The notes: a model not told the origin generated them from the sequence alone. 64,000 nucleotides of DNA from JABDCI01 sp964475835 (GCA_964475835.1 CAYYYL010000007.1:1-64000), one strand, 5' to 3'; counted from the stretch's first letter, positions 9,151 to 19,757 are shown. Made by a program: numbers and translations.

Positions 9151-9291
9151 ATGAAAAGAACTTATCAACCTTCCAAGCGCGTCCGCAAACGTCGTTTTGG
9201 ATTTCTGAGCCGGACGCGGACCAAATCAGGCCGTGCGATTCTCTCTCGCCGCCGCCGTGTGGGTCGCAAGCGTTTAACTCCGAAAATGTAA
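9151..9291 (+). CDS. rpmH: 50S ribosomal protein L34
   Basis: A 46-residue, very basic protein ([18 protein letters not shown] ... GRKRLTPKM), the usual length and end of L34. It is a structural protein of the large ribosomal subunit, buried in 23S rRNA. It begins the conserved rpmH-rnpA-yidD-yidC-jag cluster, with rnpA starting 31 bp downstream. In many bacteria this cluster adjoins dnaA and the replication origin. Here the upstream neighbour is the divergent pseudouridine synthase, and no DnaA-box cluster stands out. Confidence 0.97.
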   Translation: MKRTYQPSKRVRKRRFGFLSRTRTKSGRAILSRRRRVGRKRLTPKM

Positions 9292-9322
9292 CAATTTGCG
9301 CCTTGGGTCGGTTAAGACCGGT

Positions 9323-9688
9323 ATGAGTCAAACCCTGCCTCCTTCGTTGAGGATCCGGGAATCGAGTCAAATCCGTCATATCCTGACCGAAGGCCAGAAA
9401 TATACCGGGAACCATATCATTTTGTACTGTCTTGCTTCACCCCCGTCGGATCGACCGATCATGGCGGGGTTTCTTTCGCCGAAGAGGACAGGAGGGGCGG
9501 TCGTGCGAAATCGGATGCGACGATGGATGCGCGAAGCCTTCCGAAGACATCGGACAGAATTGTTGGGTTCCCACCAAATCCTTATGATGGGACGAACTTC
9601 CGCCGCCGGGGCCGATTACGAGGCTTTGCGCGACGATTTTTTGCGACTTTGTCGGAAGGCGCGTCTCCTGCCGCCGCGTGATTCGTAG
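9323..9688 (+). CDS. rnpA: Ribonuclease P protein component
   Basis: A 121-residue basic protein with the RNR signature at residues 62-64 inside VVRNRMRRWMREAFRR, the RNA-binding helix of RnpA. It assists the catalytic RNase P RNA in removing tRNA 5' leaders. The start at ATG 9323 gives an N-terminus matching the family ('LRIRESSQIRHIL'); a TTG at 9296 in the same frame is possible but less likely. The gene overlaps yidD by 11 bp, a common arrangement. The usual Phe-rich strand ('F...') near residue 33 reads HIILYCL here. Confidence 0.94.
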   Translation: MSQTLPPSLRIRESSQIRHILTEGQKYTGNHIILYCLASPPSDRPIMAGFLSPKRTGGAVVRNRMRRWMREAFRRHRTELLGSHQILMMGRTSAAGADYEALRDDFLRLCRKARLLPPRDS

Positions 9689-9932
9689 AACACTCCTCGC
9701 CCTGATTCGGTTTTATCAGCACGCCATCGCGCCCCACTTCGGCGCCTGGTGCCGCTTCACTCCGTCGTGCAGCGAATACACCCGCCAGGCGATCATGCTT
9801 CATGGCGTTTCCCGGGGATCGGTTCTTGGTCTCTGCCGCATTGGCCGTTGTCATCCCTTCTGCCGGGGCGGGCACGATCCGGTCCCCCCCGCAAAACCTC
9901 CCACCCTGATCAAGTCCCCCGCCCATGGATAG
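9678..9932 (+). CDS. yidD: Membrane protein insertion efficiency factor YidD
   Basis: An 84-residue protein with the YidD hallmark 'CRFTPSCSEYTRQAI' and a later CHPFCRGGHDPVP, an amphipathic, membrane-associated factor that helps YidC-dependent insertion. The start is GTG 9678, inside the end of rnpA; the gene overlaps yidC by 8 bp. The position between rnpA and yidC is the standard one and makes the call secure despite the small size. Confidence 0.95.
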   Translation: MIRRTLLALIRFYQHAIAPHFGAWCRFTPSCSEYTRQAIMLHGVSRGSVLGLCRIGRCHPFCRGGHDPVPPAKPPTLIKSPAHG

Positions 9933-11661
9933 AAAAACAATTTTGTGGGTCGTCCTTCTGGGACTGATCTTCCTCTTCTGGCAGCCCATTCTCGATGTGG
10001 TCTGGCCTCAACCAAAGGTGTTTCCCACCGCGGTGGTCACCAATGCGCCTACCAACAGTGGGGGTGGGGTGGTGAATTCATCCGCGCCTGCCCCGGCCTC
10101 CGCGGTCAACGGCATGGTCTCCCGTTTGAAACCTGAAACCACACCTTCCAAATCTATTTTTCTGGAGACCGAAAAGATGCGTGTTGAGTTTTCGGAATCA
10201 GGCGGCGGTATCCGGTCGGTTCAACTCAAGGAATATTCCCTCCCTGGCGAAGGCGATACCCTTCTTAACATGGGCAGCCCCTTGCCGGTTTTGGCGGTGG
10301 AGGTGGGGGATATCAGGTTGGATGACCGTTATCAGCTTGTGGTCTCTGGTCATGAGCTTCTTGCCACCCTTCAGACCCCATCCGGGCTCCAGATCGAAAA
10401 GCATTTTTCGTTTACCAACGACTATCAGATTGTCGCAAACTTGCTTCTTTCAAACCGCAGTAAAACAGGGGTGACCCAACTTCCCCTGGAGATCGGTCTT
10501 GGTTTGGCAGCGCACAGTGACAAATTGGACGGGGTTCGAAATCCCCCGGGCAAGAATTTCAAGACTCTCGACGATTTGGGAATCAGTTATCTTGGGACGG
10601 ATAAAGTGCGGCATGAAACGCTTCCAGGTCTCAAAAAATTCGTGGATAAACAGCATCGGCCCTGGAGTCAGACGGATTCCATCCACTGGGCGGCGGTGAA
10701 GAACCAATATTTCACTCTGCTGACAACGCCGACTCTTCCCTTTGCACAGATCCATGCTGAGATCTATCAAATGACAAGCCTCACGAATGGGGGTACTGCG
10801 GAACAGGGCATTCTTGCTGTGGCACAAACGGGGCCGGTGACGCTTCAACCTGGCACTTCGACCAATTTCACCTTCCTCGTCTATTCCGGACCAAAAGAGT
10901 TGAAGCGTCTTTCCGAGCTCGGAAACCGTCAGGGGGAGGTGCTCAATCTTTCCTGGCAGACGATCGCTCATGCGTTGCTCTGGGCGATGACGCTGGCTCA
11001 CAGCTGGTTTCATAACTGGGGAGTGGCGATCATCTGCGTCACGATCGCCATCAAGATCCTTTTCTGGCCGCTGACGATGATAAGCACTCGAAGCATGAAG
11101 CAGATGCAGGCGCTGGCGCCGAAGATGAACGTGATCAAGGAGAAGTACAAGGATGACCCGAAGAAGGTCAACGAGGAGACGATGAAACTCTATCGGGACT
11201 ACCGCGTTAATCCCCTGGCGGGATGCCTACCCATGCTCGTTCAGATTCCGATTTTCTTCGCGTTCTACAGCATGCTGCGCTCCTCGATTGAATTGCGAGG
11301 CGCATCCTTTCTCTGGATTCACGATCTCTCGCTTCCGGACACGATCGCCTTCATTCCGGGAACCCACATGCCGATCAATCTCATGCCGCTTATCATGGCC
11401 GTGACCATGATCTGGCAGACAAAGATCACTCCCCAGGCGCCGAACGCCGATCCTTCCATGAAAATGATGATGTGGTTCATGCCCGTCACATTCCTCTTTT
11501 TTTGCTACAACTTCTCCTCCGGGCTGTCCCTCTACTGGACGGTTCAGAATTTGCTCACCATTCTTCAGACATGGCTCACGAAGGACAAACCCGTGGAGCC
11601 TCCCCAGAAAACCAAACGCAAAGGCGGCGGTGGTGGATTTTCGTTCAGCCGTCCGTCCTGA
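9925..11661 (+). CDS. yidC: Membrane protein insertase YidC
   Basis: A 578-residue protein with the Gram-negative YidC layout: N-terminal signal-anchor helix (about 5-27), a large periplasmic domain (about 60-340), and a five-helix insertase core from about 345 ('WGVAIICVTIAIKILFWPL', 'NPLAGCLPMLVQIPIFFAFY', 'MMMWFMPVTFLFFCYNFSS'). The core carries the cytoplasmic loop 'MKQMQALAPKMNVIKEKYKDD', and the tail is basic and Gly-rich (KRKGGGGG). It inserts membrane proteins alone or with SecYEG. The N-terminal ATG lies inside yidD, so the cluster is translationally coupled. Confidence 0.97.
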   Translation: MDRKTILWVVLLGLIFLFWQPILDVVWPQPKVFPTAVVTNAPTNSGGGVVNSSAPAPASAVNGMVSRLKPETTPSKSIFLETEKMRVEFSESGGGIRSVQLKEYSLPGEGDTLLNMGSPLPVLAVEVGDIRLDDRYQLVVSGHELLATLQTPSGLQIEKHFSFTNDYQIVANLLLSNRSKTGVTQLPLEIGLGLAAHSDKLDGVRNPPGKNFKTLDDLGISYLGTDKVRHETLPGLKKFVDKQHRPWSQTDSIHWAAVKNQYFTLLTTPTLPFAQIHAEIYQMTSLTNGGTAEQGILAVAQTGPVTLQPGTSTNFTFLVYSGPKELKRLSELGNRQGEVLNLSWQTIAHALLWAMTLAHSWFHNWGVAIICVTIAIKILFWPLTMISTRSMKQMQALAPKMNVIKEKYKDDPKKVNEETMKLYRDYRVNPLAGCLPMLVQIPIFFAFYSMLRSSIELRGASFLWIHDLSLPDTIAFIPGTHMPINLMPLIMAVTMIWQTKITPQAPNADPSMKMMMWFMPVTFLFFCYNFSSGLSLYWTVQNLLTILQTWLTKDKPVEPPQKTKRKGGGGGFSFSRPS

Positions 11662-11664
11662 TTC

Positions 11665-12222
11665 ATGGAAAATAATATGGAAACTTCCGTGACTGATTCA
11701 GCTTCCGGAAATCAACCCGTGGAGACCCCGGTCGATCCCCAGGCGATCGCTCAGGAGGCACGAGAACTTCTTTCCGAACTTCTGCGCCTGCTCTCGTTCA
11801 CCGTTGAGCTCACGGTGGAAATCGAGAAGGAAAACGTTCGGATTCGCATGAAATGCGAGGACGCCGGTCGTCTCATTGGACGCCGTGGATCGACGGTCAA
11901 TGAAATCCAATTTCTGGTGAACCGCATCCTTCAACGTCGCCACAAGACCGTACCCCGTGTGTTTCTCGATGTGGACGGACCCCAGGAACAGCAGCAAGAG
12001 CGCCAGACCGAACCGGATCCGGAGGTGGTCACCCGCGTGCAGTTGCAGGCGGATCAGGTGCGCCGGTGGGGTGATCCCGTCGATCTGGGCTCTGTCAGTC
12101 CCGAGGACCGGGCAGTGCTTCTCAACTATTTTGCAAAAGACAGGGAGATCGAGATCGTCAGCCTCGATCCCCATGGGGATCCCACCCGGCCGCAGAGGAT
12201 GCAGCTGAAGGTGAAGGGGTGA
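11665..12222 (+). CDS. khpB: KhpB/Jag RNA-binding protein (KH and R3H-like)
   Basis: A 185-residue protein 3 bp after yidC. Residues 68-92 carry a KH-type motif 'AGRLIGRRGSTVNEIQFLV'. Residues 123-185 resemble the R3H domain ('RVQLQADQVRRWGDPVDLG...EDRAVLLNYFAKD'), but the R-x3-H signature is changed: R149 is followed by L153 where histidine is expected. The N-terminal Jag-N domain of Firmicutes is absent. Family members bind RNA and, in some bacteria, affect cell elongation. Whether the altered R3H domain still binds nucleic acid is unknown. Confidence 0.88.
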   Translation: MENNMETSVTDSASGNQPVETPVDPQAIAQEARELLSELLRLLSFTVELTVEIEKENVRIRMKCEDAGRLIGRRGSTVNEIQFLVNRILQRRHKTVPRVFLDVDGPQEQQQERQTEPDPEVVTRVQLQADQVRRWGDPVDLGSVSPEDRAVLLNYFAKDREIEIVSLDPHGDPTRPQRMQLKVKG

Positions 12223-12270
12223 GTAAAAGCCTGTCCAAAGGACGGGCAGCATCTTGATCTCCGTGGTGAT

Positions 12271-12317
12271 GTAGCGGCGGTCTGTGACCGCCGGTCGGTG
12301 CTCAGGAGCGCCGCTAC
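12271..12317. repeat. GTAGCGGCG dispersed palindrome, copy 1
   Basis: Outer arms GTAGCGGCG (12271-12279) and CGCCGCTAC (12309-12317), with an inner hairpin CGGCGGTC-tgt-GACCGCCG (12275-12293). A related element is at 27222-27248. It lies just after khpB; apart from it, 12223-12512 holds nothing I recognise. Confidence 0.65.
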
Positions 12318-12512
12318 AGCTTATTGTCAAACTGGGACATTAGTCTCGCCGTTCGGCCAAATGCATTTTCGCGCGGCCACCCCGACTTAGTAGCTTCTGT
12401 AGTCTCTTCTCGCCCAGCATCGATTCCGCATTGTCAGGCCTTTTGTATTGGAGTCTCTCCTTGAGGCGAACGTTGTTTAAATATTATCGTTTGATGATAT
12501 TTTTCAGGAGTA

Positions 12513-12792
12513 ATTGAGGGTTTTGCCTGTGCCGAAACAGAAAAGATTTTCAAAGGGATTCCTTCACGAAAACTGCCCCATGAAATTCAAAAACCGCAAG
12601 ACGGAAACTTATTTATTTGGATGAAGCTGAGGATTTGCGAGACCTGCTGGCTCCTCCGGGAAAAGGCTTGGAAGTCTGCGTGGAAATCGCGCAGGCCAGC
12701 ACGGCATCCGGGTCAATGACCAATGCAGAATTTGCTTTCAGTGGAGTCAGGGAAAGGCGAAAGCCGCGGAAATAGTAGATCATCACAAATGA
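12513..12792 (+). pseudogene. higB: higB-type toxin, broken by two frameshifts
   Basis: Three frames read in turn give a near-complete HigB/RelE-family mRNA interferase. The first segment is 'ACAETEKIFKGIPSRKLPH', the second 'YLDEAEDLRDLLAPPGK', and the third 'AGQHGIRVNDQCRICFQW' to 'AAEIVDHHK' and stop. Joining them needs one extra base near 12588 (an A run) and one near 12661 (an AAAA run). An AGGAG sits at 12506-12510, but the codon expected to be ATG reads ATT (12513). The usual Trp of NDQWR is Cys. The toxin is therefore probably dead, unless both indels are homopolymer sequencing errors. It is followed at 66 bp by its antitoxin. Confidence 0.85.
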
Positions 12793-12857
12793 AACTTCTA
12801 AAAAATCGAAGTGCCATGGGCATCTGCCATTTTTTCAGAAATCTCAAATAAATTTTT

Positions 12858-13154
12858 TTGAAAAAACTCCCTCCGGTTCATCCTGGAGAAATCCTTCTTG
12901 AGGATTTTATGGAGCCTTTAGGTCTGACGCAATATCGGGTGGCCCGCGATTTGGGAGTGGCCCCGTTAAGAATTAGTCAGATGGTACATGGCAAACGTGC
13001 GGTCACCGCGGATAGCGCCATGCGATTCGCGCGTTATTTTGGAACAAGCGCCGAGATTTGGATGCGTCTGCAGGCGAGATATGATCTTGAGGGTGCAGAA
13101 AAAAGGATCGCGGGACGTATCAATCGGGAAGTAAAAATTCTGAAAGCAGCATGA
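12858..13154 (+). CDS. higA: HigA-type antitoxin
   Basis: A 98-residue protein with the family N-terminus 'LPPVHPGEILLEDFMEPLGL' and a helix-turn-helix ('TQYRVARDLGVAPLRISQM...GKRAVTADSAMRFARYF'). It binds and neutralises HigB and represses the operon promoter. The start is TTG 12858; a TAA lies in frame just upstream (12849-12851), so no longer version exists. The gene is intact while its toxin partner upstream is frameshifted, a common end state of toxin-antitoxin decay. It converges with ligA, 21 bp away. Confidence 0.9.
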   Translation: MKKLPPVHPGEILLEDFMEPLGLTQYRVARDLGVAPLRISQMVHGKRAVTADSAMRFARYFGTSAEIWMRLQARYDLEGAEKRIAGRINREVKILKAA

Positions 13155-13175
13155 TCAACGTTGAACTTTTCGAGC

Positions 13176-15311
<2,136 letters not shown>

Positions 15312-15347
15312 TCAAATTCCGGTCTTTAAGCCTTTACGCGAGAAATT

Positions 15348-16478
15348 TTATTTTGCCAAAGCGCAGAGCTTCATTACGACGTCACGCGCGGCATGAGGTC
15401 GTGACATACGTCGCGAATTCGCCTGCATTTGGGTGAATCGGGCGGGCTGGTCAAGCAACTGATCGATCTTGAAGGCGAGCACGGGAAGATTGTTGCAGCG
15501 GATGGCGGCTCCCTCCTCGAGGAGATGATCGGAATTGCGTTCCTCCTGTCCCGGGATGGGGTTGACGATGACGAAGACAAGTCCCTTGGCAAGGGCTTCG
15601 GAGGTGGTGAGTCCGCCCGGTTTGCCCAGAAGAATGTCAGAGGCGGCCATGTACTCGTCCATTTGCTGGGTGAATCCCACGACATGCAGGCTCACGTGGG
15701 AGCGCGGGGAAAGGGTGGAGGCCAGTTTTTCGAGGCGTTTCTTCAGCTCCGCATTTTTCCCCGCGATGGCGAGGATCTGTGCAGGATGTTTCAGGTGGAG
15801 GAGGGGACGGATGATCTGCTCGAGTGGGCCCACACCAAAGCCCCCGGCGGACATGAGAATGGTGGTGCGATCCTTGTGGAGTTTGTGTTTCCGGCGCATT
15901 TCCACCTTGTCCTTGGCCTGTGCAAAAACGGGATCGATGGGGATGCCGGTGACGGTGATGTTTTGGATGGGGACACCCAGCGTCTGGAGATGGGCGTGGG
16001 TTTCGGGAAGGGCCACGAAGTAGTGTTCGCAATGTCGGCAGAGCCACATTGCGTGAACATCGAGATCGGTGACAACGATGCTTTGGGGTTTACGAAAGCG
16101 CTTTTTGCTTTTCAGCCACGAAATGATTTCCGAAGGAAGAAAATGCGTGCAAACGACGGTATCGGGATCGTAGTCCTGGAGCATCTTGACGAAGGGCCGG
16201 GTGTTGAGCTTGTCGAAGGCCAGGCGCAATTTTTCATTCTTATACGGTTCATCCATCTGATCGTAGAGCCAGCCAAGCATCTGCGGGGCCTTGTTCACCA
16301 TCTCGATGTAGGTCTTGGAATAGAGATTGCGGAACAGGGGATTGGTGTATTCCAGGGTGTCGATATTCCGGATCTCCTGACATTTTTGAGTTTCAGAGAA
16401 CGCTTGCTCTAAGGCCTGGGCAGCGCGGACATGCCCCGCTCCGGCAGAGGCGGAAAGGATCAGCACTTTATTGAACAT
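15348..16478 (-). CDS. MGDG synthase/UgtP-like glycosyltransferase
   Basis: A 376-residue GT-B enzyme. The N-terminal part matches the MGDG synthase domain ('VLILSASAGAGHVRAAQAL', residues 4-22), and the C-terminal part has the GT28 sugar-nucleotide motif 'GKPGGLTTSEALAKG' followed by 'PGQEERNSDHLLEEGAA'. Enzymes of this family move glucose or galactose onto diacylglycerol to make glycolipids; some relatives act on lipid II (MurG), but the MGDG N-terminal domain is absent there. The next upstream gene (40 bp away, same strand) is an App1-like phosphatidate phosphatase that could supply diacylglycerol. Start ATG 16478 places the Rossmann strand at the N-terminus. Confidence 0.88.
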   Translation of the reverse strand: MFNKVLILSASAGAGHVRAAQALEQAFSETQKCQEIRNIDTLEYTNPLFRNLYSKTYIEMVNKAPQMLGWLYDQMDEPYKNEKLRLAFDKLNTRPFVKMLQDYDPDTVVCTHFLPSEIISWLKSKKRFRKPQSIVVTDLDVHAMWLCRHCEHYFVALPETHAHLQTLGVPIQNITVTGIPIDPVFAQAKDKVEMRRKHKLHKDRTTILMSAGGFGVGPLEQIIRPLLHLKHPAQILAIAGKNAELKKRLEKLASTLSPRSHVSLHVVGFTQQMDEYMAASDILLGKPGGLTTSEALAKGLVFVIVNPIPGQEERNSDHLLEEGAAIRCNNLPVLAFKIDQLLDQPARFTQMQANSRRMSRPHAARDVVMKLCALAK

Positions 16479-16517
16479 AGAATGGAATTCTCTCGCAAAG
16501 GTAAGTGGGGGCAAAGC

Positions 16518-17546
16518 TTAAATCGGAGCTTTGAAATCGATCTCCGATGGATGCTGGAACACCTGCCACAGGGTGCGCGGCAATCCCTGGAAGATGGTCC
16601 GATACCGCTCCCGTTGAATGTCGCCCGACAGCTCCCGGATGAAAATGCGATGCACATTAGGGTGAATACCTGCGAGTTCCGCATAGACTTCGGGGTCTTT
16701 TTCCCCGGAGTCACCCACAAGAATGAATTTTCGTCGGGGAAACCGTTCCAGGATGGGCTGGATGGTAGAGCGCTTGTAACGTTGCGGGGACTGAAAAAGA
16801 TTTCGACGAGTCCGATCCTTCCAGCGAAAAGGTTTCAAATGAAAGGTGCCTGACGGAAACTGGTGTTTCTTGAGAAATTCTTCCAGGGAACCGAAGAGCT
16901 GCCACGGGGAAGCGGAGACGTAGTGGAAGACGGCGTGATGGGAATATGCCCACTGTTGAAACAGCCCGGCCATGCCTTCGACGGGGATGAAGGGCTTGAA
17001 AAAGGTGTTGGTGATAAGAAGATGTCGATCGTGTACGCCTGTTTCCTTGAGGGTGTCATCCAGATCGGAGATTACGGAAAGGCCCGTTGGCGCCAGGAGC
17101 CGGATATCGCCTTGATCAGTCCTGTCATTTAGGGTGTATCGAATAAGATCCGGGGCCGGAGCTCGTTCGCGAATGGCCTGCATGTCGTCATCAGGGAGTT
17201 CAATGGAGTGACGAACATGTCCGTTGGGGGCGGTACGACGGAGTTGGACGACGAGTTCGCCCAGACGGACGGTGAGTTGTTTGCGTCGTTTGTTGTCGAC
17301 GAGGAAGGGGTGGAGTCGTTCCTCGAAAAGCAGATGTTCCATGGTTTTCCATTCCTCCTTGAAACCGAGCATTTCAAAGAGGGGGCGTGTGGCGAGAGGG
17401 TTGTACTTGTCGCGAAAAACCCAGCCGTGAAACTCCACTTTCCAGATTCCTGTTCCTTCAATACGCCAGCCCATCGATGGAAAAAAGACGACCCGCTCGT
17501 CCCTGCCAAGATGGCTGGTACGCTTAAGAAGTTTGCGAAGGAGCAT
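16518..17546 (-). CDS. App1-like phosphatidate phosphatase (DUF2183)
   Basis: A 342-residue protein with a HAD-type DxDxT motif at D161-L-D163-D-T165 (VISDLDDTLKETGV). Downstream are 'HYVSASPWQLFGSLEEFL' and 'ILVGDSGEKDPEVYAELA', the pattern of the App1 catalytic domain (DUF2183). In yeast, App1 removes phosphate from phosphatidate to give diacylglycerol. The N-terminal 140 residues form a beta-rich accessory region. No signal peptide is visible, so it is probably cytoplasmic or peripheral on the inner membrane. It overlaps the VanZ gene by 23 bp and is followed by a diacylglycerol-type glycosyltransferase, suggesting a lipid-remodelling unit. Confidence 0.85.
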   Translation of the reverse strand: MLLRKLLKRTSHLGRDERVVFFPSMGWRIEGTGIWKVEFHGWVFRDKYNPLATRPLFEMLGFKEEWKTMEHLLFEERLHPFLVDNKRRKQLTVRLGELVVQLRRTAPNGHVRHSIELPDDDMQAIRERAPAPDLIRYTLNDRTDQGDIRLLAPTGLSVISDLDDTLKETGVHDRHLLITNTFFKPFIPVEGMAGLFQQWAYSHHAVFHYVSASPWQLFGSLEEFLKKHQFPSGTFHLKPFRWKDRTRRNLFQSPQRYKRSTIQPILERFPRRKFILVGDSGEKDPEVYAELAGIHPNVHRIFIRELSGDIQRERYRTIFQGLPRTLWQVFQHPSEIDFKAPI

Positions 17547-17934
17547 GCCGTCTCCTGACGTAAATCAAGTAGCAGACCCCCACGGCCAAAAGCCCCCCGG
17601 ATACATCGGCCAGCCAGTCCATGATATCGCAGGAACGCATCGGGACATAGAATTGATGCCATTCGTCGGTTGCGCCGTAGATCGCGGACAGGATCACGGC
17701 GAGCGCCATCGTTCGATACGGATTGGAATGGGTTCGAAAAACGGCCCGAAACGCAAACCATGTGAGCACCGCGTACAGAAATCCGTGAAACATTTTATCC
17801 GGATTCTCGGCAATGAAATCGGGAAGGAAACCCTTTCCAAAAGTGACTGCAGGAAATCCATCACCCGGCACACTGGATAGGAGGAAAATCATCCCCGCTT
17901 GCAGCAGCCAGGGAATCCAGGGAAGAAGGGGCAT
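17524..17934 (-). CDS. VanZ-like membrane protein
   Basis: A 136-residue integral membrane protein with four predicted helices (about 5-20, 47-65, 73-88, 106-125). It has the VanZ-family signature 'DKMFHGFLYAVLTWFAF' and 'GATDEWHQFYVPMRSCDIMDWLADVSGG', where the DEWHQ and D-x2-D residues are highly conserved. VanZ proteins are linked to teicoplanin resistance in Gram-positives, but most, as here, have no known activity; recent work places relatives in lipid or envelope metabolism. It overlaps the App1-like gene by 23 bp, so the two are probably co-expressed. Confidence 0.88.
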   Translation of the reverse strand: MPLLPWIPWLLQAGMIFLLSSVPGDGFPAVTFGKGFLPDFIAENPDKMFHGFLYAVLTWFAFRAVFRTHSNPYRTMALAVILSAIYGATDEWHQFYVPMRSCDIMDWLADVSGGLLAVGVCYLIYVRRRHAPSQTS

Positions 17935-18035
17935 GGGAAAAAGGAAGTCAGGAGTCGGGAGGAATTTTTAAGCCAAAGAGGAAAATTCTAGAGCATTTTC
18001 TGTCTCCTGAATTCTGTCTTCTGAATGCTTCTCCG

Positions 18036-19061
18036 CTAAAATTGTTCCAGAAATCGTGTGTCGTTCTGATAGAAAAGCCGGATGTCGTCGATGCCATGGA
18101 GGATCATGGCGATGCGTTCCACTCCCATGCCGAAGGCAAATCCGGTGTATTTCTCGGGATCGTAGCCGACGGCCTTGAACACCGCGGGATCGACCATGCC
18201 GCATCCGGCGATTTCGAGCCATTCTTTGCCTTTGATTCCGAGGGAAGCCGCGGAGAAGTCGATTTCGAAACTGGGTTCCGTGTACGGAAAGAAATGGGGG
18301 CGAAAACGGGTTTTGGTGGAGGGACCGAGGAGTTCGCGGAAGAAATGCTCGAGAGTGCCCTTCAAATCCGCGACGGAAACCTTCTCGGCCACATAGAGGC
18401 CTTCAATTTGGTGAAAACAAGCGCTGTGGGTGGCGTCCACTTCGTCGCGACGGAAGACGCGCCCCGGGGCGATGATGCGGATGGGCGGTTTGTGCGATTC
18501 CATGATGCGGATCTGCACGGTGGAGGTTTGCGTGCGCAGGAGTCGGCCGTCCTTGAGATAAAGCGTGTCCTGAAGATCCCTGGCGGGATGATCGGCGGGG
18601 GTGTTGAGGGCATCGAAGCAGTGCCATTCATCCTCCACCTCGGGTCCCTCGGCCACGGTAAATCCGAGTTGCTGGAAAACATCCACGATGCGTCCGGTGA
18701 TCTGGGTGAGGGGATGAAGGTGTCCGAGTTTGTGACGGCGCCCGGGCAGGGTGGCGTCAAAAAGCTGTCTGGCGGCGTCGGCCTGTACCGATTCGAGTTT
18801 TTGCTTTTGGGAATCGAGGGCCGTTTGGATCGCCTGTTTGGCTTCATTGGCGAGTTTGCCGAGGCGCCCACGGTCTGCGGCGGCAACGCCTCCGAGTTGC
18901 TTCATCAGTTCGGGAAGGGATCCCTGACGGCCGAGGTATTTGACACGTACCGCTTCGAGCGCATCGGCATTGTCGGCGTCTGCGAAATCAACGGGCGCCT
19001 GGGTCTTGAGGGCGAGCAACTGCTCTTCGAGGGAGGAGGCGACGGGGGTCATGACGACCAT
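18036..19061 (-). CDS. pheS: Phenylalanyl-tRNA synthetase alpha subunit
   Basis: A 341-residue protein with an N-terminal coiled coil (about 8-90) and the class II catalytic core: motif 1 near 'HPLTQITGRIVDVFQQLGF', 'GPEVEDEWHCFDALN', motif 2 'GRVFRRDEVDATHSACFHQIEGL', motif 3 'GFAFGMGVERIAMILHGIDD'. It charges tRNA-Phe together with PheT. The beta-subunit gene pheT, usually next, is not here; VanZ and App1 genes follow instead, so pheT must lie elsewhere. Starts at 19061 or 19052 are both possible. It is the last gene of the infC-rpmI-rplT run. Confidence 0.96.
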   Translation of the reverse strand: MVVMTPVASSLEEQLLALKTQAPVDFADADNADALEAVRVKYLGRQGSLPELMKQLGGVAAADRGRLGKLANEAKQAIQTALDSQKQKLESVQADAARQLFDATLPGRRHKLGHLHPLTQITGRIVDVFQQLGFTVAEGPEVEDEWHCFDALNTPADHPARDLQDTLYLKDGRLLRTQTSTVQIRIMESHKPPIRIIAPGRVFRRDEVDATHSACFHQIEGLYVAEKVSVADLKGTLEHFFRELLGPSTKTRFRPHFFPYTEPSFEIDFSAASLGIKGKEWLEIAGCGMVDPAVFKAVGYDPEKYTGFAFGMGVERIAMILHGIDDIRLFYQNDTRFLEQF

Positions 19062-19165
19062 TTAACTATGTAGTTCCGATTCTGTGAAGCGTTTTGAGTG
19101 TGGCACAGGCCCATCGCCTGTGTTTATTTTCTCAGCGGGGGCTGGTTGTGCTACAGGTGAAAAGA

Positions 19166-19226
19166 AACCACGGAGTTCACAGCGGCACGGAGATCGGATC
19201 TCTGTGGCTCTGTGAACTCCGTGGTT
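19166..19226. repeat. Long hairpin between rplT and pheS
   Basis: A 17-bp perfect outer stem (19166-19182 and 19210-19226, arm AACCACGGAGTTCACAG) with a nearly complementary inner part (GGCACGGAGATC against GATCTCTGTGGC). It resembles dispersed 'cacggagttcacagag' repeats more than a terminator, since no T-run follows. Confidence 0.7.
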
Positions 19227-19240
19227 CTTCTGAATTCTGC

Positions 19241-19609
19241 TTAAACCGCAGTCTTGGGCAGGGCGGCCTTGGCCTGGGCGACGAGCTGCTCGAACGCTTT
19301 GGCATCGTGCTCGGCCAGATGGGCCAGGGCTTTGCGGTCGAGTTCCACGTTGGCCTTGTTCAGTCCTTCGATGAATCGGCTGTATGTGAGACCGAGGCTG
19401 CGTGCGGCGATGTTGATGCGCGTCGTCCAGAGGTAACGGAAGTTCCGCTTCTTGGTCTTCCGATCGCGATACGCCCAATAGCGGGCCTTGTCCTGAGCGT
19501 CGGCAGCGTAGCGGTAGAGCTTGCTGCGATTGCCTCGATAACCTTTCGAGGCCTTGATGACACGTTTGCGTCTCCGCCAGCTGGCGGGACCGTTTGTTGC
19601 GCGGGGCAT
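19241..19609 (-). CDS. rplT: 50S ribosomal protein L20
   Basis: A 122-residue basic protein beginning 'MPRATNGPASWRRRKRVIK', with the L20 core 'GYRGNRSKLYRYAADAQDKA', 'RDRKTKKRNFRYLWTTRINI' and 'LGLTYSRFIEGLNKANVELD'. It is needed for early assembly of the large subunit by binding 23S rRNA. It sits in the standard infC-rpmI-rplT order. In some bacteria L20 represses its own operon through the leader; no such structure is evident here. Confidence 0.98.
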   Translation of the reverse strand: MPRATNGPASWRRRKRVIKASKGYRGNRSKLYRYAADAQDKARYWAYRDRKTKKRNFRYLWTTRINIAARSLGLTYSRFIEGLNKANVELDRKALAHLAEHDAKAFEQLVAQAKAALPKTAV

Positions 19610-19757
19610 AGTCTATCCTTTCCTTGAGGCATCCCCTCTTCAGGGATTTTCAGAGCCTGCTTTGGTGGAGGAAGCTTCGCTTCGCTCCGTTTCTTTTATG
19701 TTTTGTTGTAGGGGGTTCAAACCCATGGCCTCACCGTGGCCTCTACAATTCCAATCG

